Below are positions 7,945-12,563 of a stretch of 12,563 nucleotides of DNA, piece by piece (position 1 is the stretch's first letter; the number at the start of each line of letters is the position of its first letter). Under the pieces are notes generated by a model. It searched no databases. It was not told the origin of the DNA and saw only the letters and a program-made list of their open reading frames with translations. Source of the stretch: Magnetococcales bacterium (GTDB lineage: Bacteria; Pseudomonadota; Magnetococcia; Magnetococcales; DC0425bin3). The position numbers were made by a program, and so were the translations under genes. Location of the stretch: NCBI GenBank assembly GCA_015229045.1, contig JADGCJ010000014.1, forward strand, positions 30,145 through 42,707, given 5' to 3'.

Positions 7945-7971
7945 AGACCTTCTTGCCGGAACGGTTTTTTT
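7938..7971 (+). terminator. Rho-independent terminator of pgm
   Basis: TCCGGCAAGA (7938-7947) and TCTTGCCGGA (7951-7960) form a perfect 10-bp stem with a 3-base CCT loop. After ACGG a run of seven T follows (7965-7971). The left arm overlaps the second 14-bp palindrome, so the terminator hairpin competes with the upstream palindrome for pairing. Confidence 0.8.
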
Positions 7972-8143
7972 CTCCAGGCGACTTTTCTTGCGGCTGTTAA
8001 AAAATATGTTCACGTACAAGTAGTTGTAGATAGAAAATCCAGGACGTCTGCGTGGCATGTGGGTTGATATGAGGGTTGTGCCCCCGCATCCGGTTCATCC
8101 TCTGGGAAGTGGATGCGGGCAACGCCAACAAGGAGAGCCTGCC

Positions 8144-8452
8144 ATGCTGAAACAGACCTTTGTCCTGGGGAGTGCCAGTCTGAACCTGTTCGGGAATGCC
8201 GTGGGTTTCGCGTCTCGCAAGGGAAGCTCCAACCTGGATCTGCTCGGGGATGCCACGGATTACAGCTCCTACAAGAAGATCTTTTCCCGCCTGGATGATG
8301 ACGAGGTTGAGCAGTTGGCCCGCATGGCGGAGAGTGGTCTTCTGAGCGTATCGCATCGACGCCGCATGAAGCAGTTGATTGAAGAGCACAAGTTTTTACT
8401 GACGCCCCGTGCCATGCGGGGCCAGATTGCCACCGAGCGCCGGGTCTCCTGA
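8144..8452 (+). CDS. Conserved-looking 102-residue protein of unknown function
   Basis: ATG 8144 is chosen because AAGGAG (8130-8135) lies 8 bases upstream; the frame remains open 29 codons further, but that extension is Pro/Gly/Cys-rich and has no good start site. The protein has no membrane segment or clear signal peptide. Residues 12-24 and 30-42 form an internal repeat at an 18-residue offset: L-N-L-F-G-N-A-V-G-F-A-S against L-D-L-L-G-D-A-T-D-Y-S-S. This N-terminal half is rich in Ser, Gly and Asn. The second half (about 43-102) is charged and helical, with D-D-D-E-V-E-Q-L-A-R and a basic R-R-R-M-K-Q. It ends 57 bases before the GT41-like gene on the same strand, probably in one operon. 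Not recognised as any named family. Confidence 0.75.
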   Translation: MLKQTFVLGSASLNLFGNAVGFASRKGSSNLDLLGDATDYSSYKKIFSRLDDDEVEQLARMAESGLLSVSHRRRMKQLIEEHKFLLTPRAMRGQIATERRVS

Positions 8453-8509
8453 CCAGCCACCATGTGACACACCGGGGTCGGGTCGCTCGGCAATGACTGA
8501 GAGGCTCAG

Positions 8510-11074
8510 GTGTTTTCAGCCAGGCAAAAAGCGTTTGCCTTGTACTCCGAGGGGAAATATTCCGAAGCCCTGGCCGTGGCGTGTGCGTCCCTGGCGACAA
8601 CCCGGGAGGATGCCTATCTGCTCAACCTGGCCGCGATCTGTCAGGTGCAGTTGGGGAGTCCGGAGCAGGCTATCGTCAACTGGCAGCGGGCCATCGCCCT
8701 CCAGCCGGACGATGCGGCGCTGCATAACAACCTGGGGACGCTCCAGCAGGAGCTGAAGCGGTATGGCGAGGCCGAGGCCTCTTTCCGGTGCGCCCTGCGT
8801 ATCGAGCCGGGGTATGCCGACGCCCATTACAACCTCGGGTTACTGTTGCAGGAGCAGCGGCAAGTCGGTCTGGCCGAGGCAGCCTATCGGCGGGCGATAG
8901 GTTGCAAGCCGGATCACGTCGATGCCCAGGCCAATCTGGGGGTTCTCCTGCAAGAGGGGGGGCGCTTCGCCGAGGCCGAGGCGGCGTATCGGCAGGCCCT
9001 GCATCTTCGATCGGACCACGTCGATGCGCAGGCCAACCTGGCGGTATTGCTGCACGAACTGGGTCGGTTCGCCGAAGCCGAGGTGGCTTACCGGCGACTC
9101 CTCAGCCTCGATCCCGGCCGGGCTGCCACCTGTTATCGTCTGGGGGTGTTGTTGCAGGAGCAGGGGCGGTTGATCGAGGCCGAAGTTATGTATCGGCAGG
9201 CCGTTCATCTCCAGCCGGACCATGCGGATGCCTGTGCCAATCTGGGGCTTCTTCTGCGCGACCTGCATCGTCTTGACGAGGCCGAGGTGGCCTGTCGACA
9301 GGCGTTGTGTGTTCAACCGGACCATGTCGAGGCGCTCACCCATCTGGGGGTGCTTCTGCGCGAGTTGCACCGTCTGGACGAGGCGGAGGCGGCCTATCGG
9401 CAGGCGCTGCGCAGCAGGCCGGAGCATGCCGCTGCCCACTACAATCTGGGCATTCTTTTGAAGATACGAAGGCGTTTTGCCGAGGCCGAGGCGGCTTTTC
9501 GGCAGGCCATTCATCTCGAACCGACCCATGCCGCCGCCCATGACAACCTGGGTATTCTTCTGTCGGAACAACTCCGGCTCGCCGAGGCCAGGGTCTGTCA
9601 TGATCGGGTGTTGGAGATCCACCCGGATGATGTCTTGGCGCGCTGGTCTTTGGCCTTTATCACTCTTTTATCATCGTGGCACTCTCCTCGGGAGCAGGCG
9701 CGGGCACGTGACCTGTTTCGTCAAGAGTTGTCTTCGCTGGAACAATGGTTTGCCGATCGGCATTGGCGGTCTGGCCAGGATGCGGTGGGGAGTCGGCAAC
9801 CTTTTTTTCTCGCCTACCATGACGTGGACAACCGGGAGTTGTTGACCCGGTATGGAGAGCTGTGCGCTCGGTTGCTGGATGTCTGGTATCGCAGTGCCTG
9901 TCAGACTGCACCTGATGAGGAGGTGCGGCATCGCGTCGCGGTGGAGGCGGATGGCGGGTCTGCCTCGCGCCTGATCCGTGTGGGTATTGTCTCAAAATTT
10001 TTCTTTGATCACTCCGTCTGGCATGCCCTCATCAAGGGGTGGCTGCTGCACTTTGATCGCAACCGTTTCAAGATCATGACGTTTGCCACCACCGACATCG
10101 CCGATGATGTAACCCAGCGCGCCAGAGAGTTGAGTGATATGACGGCAGGGCCAAAGTCGCTGGGTGCGTGGGTGGAGTCGATTCATGCTGCCCGATTGGA
10201 TGTATTGATCTATCCGGAGGTGGGCATGGATGTCATGTCGGCCCGATTGGCTGCCTTGCGTCTGGTGCCTCTCCAGATGGTGGCCTGGGGACATCCGGAG
10301 ACGACCGGCCTCCCGACGCTGGACTATTACATCAGCGCGGAGTTGTTCGAGTCGGAACACTCTGGTGGGTATCATAGCGAAAAGTTGATTCGGTTGCCCC
10401 ATCTTGGCAGTTGTTTTTCCCGAATGACCGCCCCTGGTGGCGAGGCTGTCGATCCGGCGCGCTGGGGTCTCTCTTCAAGTCGGCCCATTCTGATTTGTGC
10501 GGGGACGCCATTCAAGTACAATCCCTGTCATGACGATGTCTTTGTGGATATTTTGCGTCGGATCGAGGGGTGTCAGCTCGTCTTTTTTGCCTATCAGGAG
10601 TATGACGAGCTGCGGCGGATTTTTTCTGCGCGACTCGACTCTCTGTTGGAAAAATCGGGGCTGAATTACTCAAAGCATGTCATTTTTTTGCCGTGGTTGT
10701 CTGCGCAGGAGTTTCATGGTTTGCTGCGTGCGTCGACCGCCATGCTGGATACGCTTGGTTTCTCAGGGTTTAATACTGTTCTCCAGGCTGTCGAGTGCGG
10801 CTTGCCTGTGGTGACACTGGAGGGTCGTTTCAGGCGTGGGCGTTTGGGGGCGGGTATTCTGCGCCGGTTGGGGCTTGCCGATATCATTGCCGGGGATGTT
10901 GGGGAGTATGCCGAGCTGGCCGCTCGTTTCAGCATGGACGAGCCGTTCCGGCGATCCATCCAGTCGCGCATGGCCGCAGCCCTGCCAGGGTTGTTTGAAG
11001 ACCTGGAGCCTGTCGAGCATTTCCAGAGTCTCCTGGAGGAGCTTGTGCGTGGCTGGCAGAAGGGGCAAGGGTGA
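8510..11074 (+). CDS. TPR protein with GT41 / O-GlcNAc transferase (SPINDLY)-like catalytic region
   Basis: An 854-residue protein starting with GTG 8510, with GAGG (8501-8504) 5 bases before it; no in-frame ATG is near. Residues 35-374 hold ten consecutive 34-residue TPRs, each with N-L-G-x-L-L ... A-E-A-x-Y-R-x-A-L ... P-D-H-x-x-A. From about 488 the GT41 fold begins: I-R-V-G-I-V-S-K-F-F-F-D-H-S-V-W-H (H501, H505), the strand D-V-L-I-Y-P-E-V-G-M-D, a V-A-W-G-H-P-E-T-T-G-L-P-T-L-D-Y-Y-I-S segment (592-609), K669 in G-T-P-F-K-Y-N-P, and D747 in L-D-T-L-G-F-S-G. Family enzymes use UDP-GlcNAc or GDP-fucose to modify Ser/Thr of proteins held by the TPRs. The sugar-donor loop is divergent (S-G-F-N-T in place of the usual H-T-T-G-like motif), so donor and activity are uncertain. 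Confidence 0.88.
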   Translation: MFSARQKAFALYSEGKYSEALAVACASLATTREDAYLLNLAAICQVQLGSPEQAIVNWQRAIALQPDDAALHNNLGTLQQELKRYGEAEASFRCALRIEPGYADAHYNLGLLLQEQRQVGLAEAAYRRAIGCKPDHVDAQANLGVLLQEGGRFAEAEAAYRQALHLRSDHVDAQANLAVLLHELGRFAEAEVAYRRLLSLDPGRAATCYRLGVLLQEQGRLIEAEVMYRQAVHLQPDHADACANLGLLLRDLHRLDEAEVACRQALCVQPDHVEALTHLGVLLRELHRLDEAEAAYRQALRSRPEHAAAHYNLGILLKIRRRFAEAEAAFRQAIHLEPTHAAAHDNLGILLSEQLRLAEARVCHDRVLEIHPDDVLARWSLAFITLLSSWHSPREQARARDLFRQELSSLEQWFADRHWRSGQDAVGSRQPFFLAYHDVDNRELLTRYGELCARLLDVWYRSACQTAPDEEVRHRVAVEADGGSASRLIRVGIVSKFFFDHSVWHALIKGWLLHFDRNRFKIMTFATTDIADDVTQRARELSDMTAGPKSLGAWVESIHAARLDVLIYPEVGMDVMSARLAALRLVPLQMVAWGHPETTGLPTLDYYISAELFESEHSGGYHSEKLIRLPHLGSCFSRMTAPGGEAVDPARWGLSSSRPILICAGTPFKYNPCHDDVFVDILRRIEGCQLVFFAYQEYDELRRIFSARLDSLLEKSGLNYSKHVIFLPWLSAQEFHGLLRASTAMLDTLGFSGFNTVLQAVECGLPVVTLEGRFRRGRLGAGILRRLGLADIIAGDVGEYAELAARFSMDEPFRRSIQSRMAAALPGLFEDLEPVEHFQSLLEELVRGWQKGQG
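8612..9631 (+). repeat. Tandem 102-bp repeats encoding ten TPR units
   Basis: The TPR region is built of ten 102-bp units in register; phrases such as GAGGCCGAGGCGGC and TATCGGCAGGC recur every 102 bases. The similarity is visible in DNA as well as protein, which suggests recent unit duplication or gene conversion and hence possible variation in repeat number. Confidence 0.8.
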
Positions 11075-11166
11075 ACCACCCGCACGGCAATGCGGGCAGC
11101 CCAACTCGAAACAGCTTGACTTTACCAAGCATGCCCTCTTCATGGCAACAGGGTTTGTGGTTCACC
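11070..11166. repeat. 10-bp inverted repeat with an inner hairpin, after the GT41-like gene
   Basis: GGTGAACCAC (11070-11079) is matched by its exact inverse GTGGTTCACC (11157-11166), 77 bases apart; the left arm covers the stop codon of the TPR gene. Just inside is a 6-bp hairpin CCCGCA/TGCGGG with a 6-base loop (11079-11096) and no T run. It could be an end structure of the transcript or the trace of a small inserted element. No function is assigned. Confidence 0.5.
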
Positions 11167-11208
11167 TCGCATATTGCAATGACTCCGCTCACGCAACAGA
11201 GGTGTATC

Positions 11209-11548
11209 ATGCCTGACGACAAAAAAGAGGGACAGTGTTGGAAATGACCCAGCGTGGAAACCTTATACCGGAGTCTCAAGTGTTTTCCACTGCGGCTACG
11301 AAGGACACGTTGAGAAACATCATCCAACCCCGGAAAACCCGATAGCAGAATGTTTTTATGATAAGCAGGGCAAGTTGGTTGATGACCATCACCCGTATGC
11401 TGGATGTCAGGGAACAGCAGACCAATATCTGGCGTCGGATCCCAGACATGTCTATCCCGATCAGGGTGGTGTAATCTCAAAAGGGCTTCCTGCTGCATGG
11501 AACTCATTTCTCCATGGACTTGGCACTTACATAGGATCAATTCGGTGA
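11209..11548 (+). pseudogene. Small Cys/His-containing gene broken by a one-base frameshift at an A6 run
   Basis: ATG 11209 has AGAGG six bases upstream but reads only 12 codons to TGA 11245. The +1 frame, open from the A6 run (11221-11226) to TGA 11546-11548, contains over 100 codons without a stop and looks coding. It has W-K-P-Y-T-G, V-F-H-C-G-Y-E-G, H-P-T-P-E-N-P, A-E-C-F-Y-D-K-Q-G-K-L-V-D, H-H-P-Y-A-G-C-Q-G-T and a closing G-G-V-I-S-K-G-L-P-A-A-W. Removing one A would join the good start to this frame and give a 112-residue protein beginning M-P-D-D-K-K-R-D-S-V-G-N-D. There is no start codon in the long frame except a late internal TTG. The composition recalls small secreted or polymorphic-toxin-associated domains, but I cannot name the family. 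A sequencing error in the A run would also explain it. Confidence 0.6.
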
Positions 11549-11605
11549 TAAATTGGGTTAATGAATAGAGACAGTGGCAAGAGGTCAGCTTCTGGAAACA
11601 CTTAC

Positions 11606-11642
11606 GGAGATGGGGGTAAAACCCCTGTCTCCAACTTTTTTT
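11606..11642 (+). terminator. Rho-independent terminator after the broken small gene
   Basis: GGAGA (11606-11610) pairs with TCTCC (11628-11632) and GGGG (11612-11615) with CCCC (11622-11625). A small internal bulge separates the two stems and the loop is about six bases. AAC and then seven T (11636-11642) follow. A second stem, AACTTTTTT (11633-11641) with AAAAAAGTT (11647-11655), overlaps the T run. It insulates the AT-rich membrane-protein genes downstream. Confidence 0.75.
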
Positions 11643-11692
11643 ACAGAAAAAAGTTCGCATAAAATATTTAGATAACATAGAAAGTTAAAGAC

Positions 11693-11959
11693 ATGAAAAA
11701 CTCTATTGCGATTGGTTTGCTGATGTCTTTTATTCTATCTATAATTTATTTCTTGTTAGCATCATTAGCGTACAAAGAAGTTCTTGGAGGTTTTCTGTTC
11801 TTCTTCTTTTGGATTCCACAACTATCATATTCTATTCCAATCATGAAAATGCTTTCAAGGAAAAATCTTACAAGAACGCTTCTTGGTTTTAAAATATTTT
11901 TTATTATTCTGTTGATGTTCAACCTGTATATATTGTTCTTTATTGTTCCAAATTATTAG
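11693..11959 (+). CDS. Small three-helix membrane protein, copy 1 of a tandem pair
   Basis: An 88-residue, very hydrophobic protein with membrane segments at about 7-25, 30-48 and 63-86. A short basic loop, K-M-L-S-R-K-N-L-T-R-T (52-62), separates the second and third. The N-terminus M-K-N-S is followed at once by the first helix, so it may be an inner-membrane protein with an uncleaved signal anchor. The ribosome-binding site is poor (AAAG, about 6 bases before the ATG). The DNA is clearly more AT-rich than the kinase, pgm and glycosyltransferase genes. It is 58 of 88 residues identical (counted by eye) to the next gene, with 39-56 and 61-74 fully identical. No family is recognised. Confidence 0.75.
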   Translation: MKNSIAIGLLMSFILSIIYFLLASLAYKEVLGGFLFFFFWIPQLSYSIPIMKMLSRKNLTRTLLGFKIFFIILLMFNLYILFFIVPNY

Positions 11960-12040
11960 TGTGGCGCAGGTTGTGTGTTGTTTTATGTCACGATTCTTTA
12001 CCTGATATTGGAATTGACGAACGATAACTGGAGGTGGAAC

Positions 12041-12307
12041 ATGAAAAACTCTATCCTGACTGGCCTGTTGTTGTCGTTTATTCTCTTTGCAGTTTACTTT
12101 TTATTGATGTCATCAATAAACATAGATGGTTTTGAAGGGCTTCTGATTTTTTTATTCTGGATTCCACAATTGTCATATTCTATTCCAATCATGAAAATGC
12201 TTTCAAGGAGAAAGCTTGCAAGAACGCTTCTTGGTTTTAAAATATTTTTTATTATTCTGTTAGTGTCCAATTTTTATCTATTGTTTGTTCTTGGACAAAA
12301 ATATTAA
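12041..12307 (+). CDS. Small three-helix membrane protein, copy 2 of a tandem pair
   Basis: An 88-residue paralogue of the previous gene, exactly 348 bases downstream and of identical length. ATG 12041 is chosen because TGGAGG (12029-12034) lies 6 bases upstream and because it aligns with the start of copy 1; the frame stays open 22 codons further upstream. Helices are at about 7-26, 33-50 and 63-84, and the basic loop reads K-M-L-S-R-R-K-L-A-R-T. Residues 39-56 (F-W-I-P-Q-L-S-Y-S-I-P-I-M-K-M-L-S-R) are unchanged between copies, while the loop after helix 1 (25-34) has diverged most. That suggests a conserved core and a variable, probably outward-facing, loop (topology inferred). The better ribosome-binding site suggests stronger translation than copy 1. 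Function unknown. Confidence 0.78.
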   Translation: MKNSILTGLLLSFILFAVYFLLMSSINIDGFEGLLIFLFWIPQLSYSIPIMKMLSRRKLARTLLGFKIFFIILLVSNFYLLFVLGQKY

Positions 12308-12335
12308 TCTAGCGCAGTCTGTGTGTTGTTTGGTT

Positions 12336-12563
12336 TCACGAGACACCCTTGTATTCAACATCCCAGCGTTCCTTGAGGTATTGTCTGGCGTCTTCGAGCC
12401 TTGTCAATCCACCTCGTCGAATAATCTCCGCCTTCAGATCCTCAAGCGCTTTCGGCGTCACCCGTTCCGTTGTCCCACCTGGAGACGGATTGGAAAGTAG
12501 ACCAGCCATACCGTCTCGACGGTAGACTTGCCACCATCTCCGCAATTGACGCTCGCTGTAGCC
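12336..12563 (-). CDS. C-terminal end of a truncated IS630-type helix-turn-helix / transposase protein (5' end outside window)
   Basis: The minus-strand frame is open from the window edge to TGA at 12338-12336, giving 75 visible residues. The segment G-Y-S-E-R-Q-L-R-R-W-W-Q-V-Y-R-R-D-G-M-A-G-L-L, followed by P-x-P-G-G-T-T-E-R-V-T-P-K-A-L-E-D-L and a helix with A-R-Q-Y-L-K-E-R-W-D-V-E-Y, is the DNA-binding region of IS630/Tc1-type transposases and related HTH proteins. In full-length members this is followed by a second HTH and the DDE catalytic domain. Here the frame stops just after E-Y-K-G-V-S, so the catalytic part is missing. It is therefore probably a remnant. The plus-strand frame across it is a shadow. 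Confidence 0.72.
   Translation of the reverse strand, partial: GYSERQLRRWWQVYRRDGMAGLLSNPSPGGTTERVTPKALEDLKAEIIRRGGLTRLEDARQYLKERWDVEYKGVS

Larger units (their letters stand above)
11693..12341 (+). repeat. Tandem duplication, 348-bp unit, of an AT-rich membrane-protein gene
   Basis: The two 88-codon genes align without gaps at an offset of 348 bases. The similarity continues past both stop codons: GCGCAG, TGTGTGTTGTTT/G and TCACGA recur at the same offset, ending with TCACGA at 11988-11993 and 12336-12341. Beyond that the copies differ: the first runs into the leader of copy 2, the second into the transposase fragment. Confidence 0.85.

Noticed and set aside
7912..7960. CRISPR array or attachment site from the repeated CCGGATCCGG units
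   Set aside because: There are only two full copies, with a 5-base gap and no spacers; the structure is better explained as nested hairpins at a terminator.
8057..8143. N-terminal extension of the 102-residue protein
   Set aside because: It includes the AAGGAG ribosome-binding site for ATG 8144 and has no good start signal of its own.
11142..11216. A 24-codon frame starting ATG 11142
   Set aside because: Short, no ribosome-binding site, overlaps the better start of the broken gene, and no recognisable feature.
11221..11227. AAAAAAG as a programmed -1 frameshift site
   Set aside because: The heptamer is in the wrong phase for A-AAA-AAG slippage and the frame change needed is +1, so loss of frame or sequence error is more likely.
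10929..11678. A 249-codon minus-strand frame over the end of the glycosyltransferase gene and the following gap
   Set aside because: Its first part is antisense to the broken plus-strand gene and its last part to the GT41 coding region; no motif, and a terminator lies at its start.
12285..12500. A 71-codon plus-strand frame at the right edge
   Set aside because: Antisense to the transposase-like HTH fragment, which has a recognisable pattern.

Overview
The window looks like the chromosome of a moderately GC-rich Gram-negative proteobacterium. A large c-heme hybrid histidine kinase, several type II toxin-antitoxin modules, an Rpn/DUF4351-type protein and a TPR-GT41 (O-GlcNAc-transferase-like) protein together resemble Magnetococcales or related alphaproteobacterial genomes. 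That placement is an impression from gene content and was not tested.

Layout. Positions 1-167 hold the 3' end of a DUF4351 / Rpn-type protein. A toxin-first HigB/HigA-type module follows (308-944). A single-domain CheY-like response regulator (1448-1050, minus strand) is divergent from a large hybrid histidine kinase (1667-5149). The regulator has a near-consensus sigma-70 promoter whose spacer contains an 11-base A tract. The kinase has a haem-binding CxxCH periplasmic domain, two PAS domains, HisKA/HATPase, two receivers and a degenerate Hpt-like tail. Converging on the kinase is a second toxin-antitoxin module (6053-5128, minus strand): a VapC/PIN toxin with an antitoxin that looks like a HigA (XRE) DNA-binding domain fused to a Phd/VapB-like toxin-binding tail.

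Next come phosphoglucomutase (pgm, 6259-7896) and its palindrome-rich terminator. After that is an apparent two-gene unit: a 102-residue protein of unknown function (8144-8452) and an 854-residue TPR protein with a GT41/SPINDLY-like catalytic region (8510-11074).

The right end (about 11075-12563) is accessory in character. It has a small Cys/His-containing gene broken by a one-base frameshift at an A6 run, a strong intrinsic terminator, an AT-rich tandem pair of 88-residue three-helix membrane proteins, and the truncated C-terminal end of an IS630-type helix-turn-helix/transposase gene running off the edge.

How the parts may work together: kinase and CheY-like protein are a plausible phosphorelay set, because the kinase's own Hpt-like tail lacks the phospho-histidine. 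The two toxin-antitoxin modules flank this signalling block. The TPR-GT41 enzyme presumably modifies a protein, and the small upstream protein is a candidate partner or substrate. The right end looks like a recombination-prone area with decaying cargo. All functional calls come from reading motifs by eye; no database search was run.
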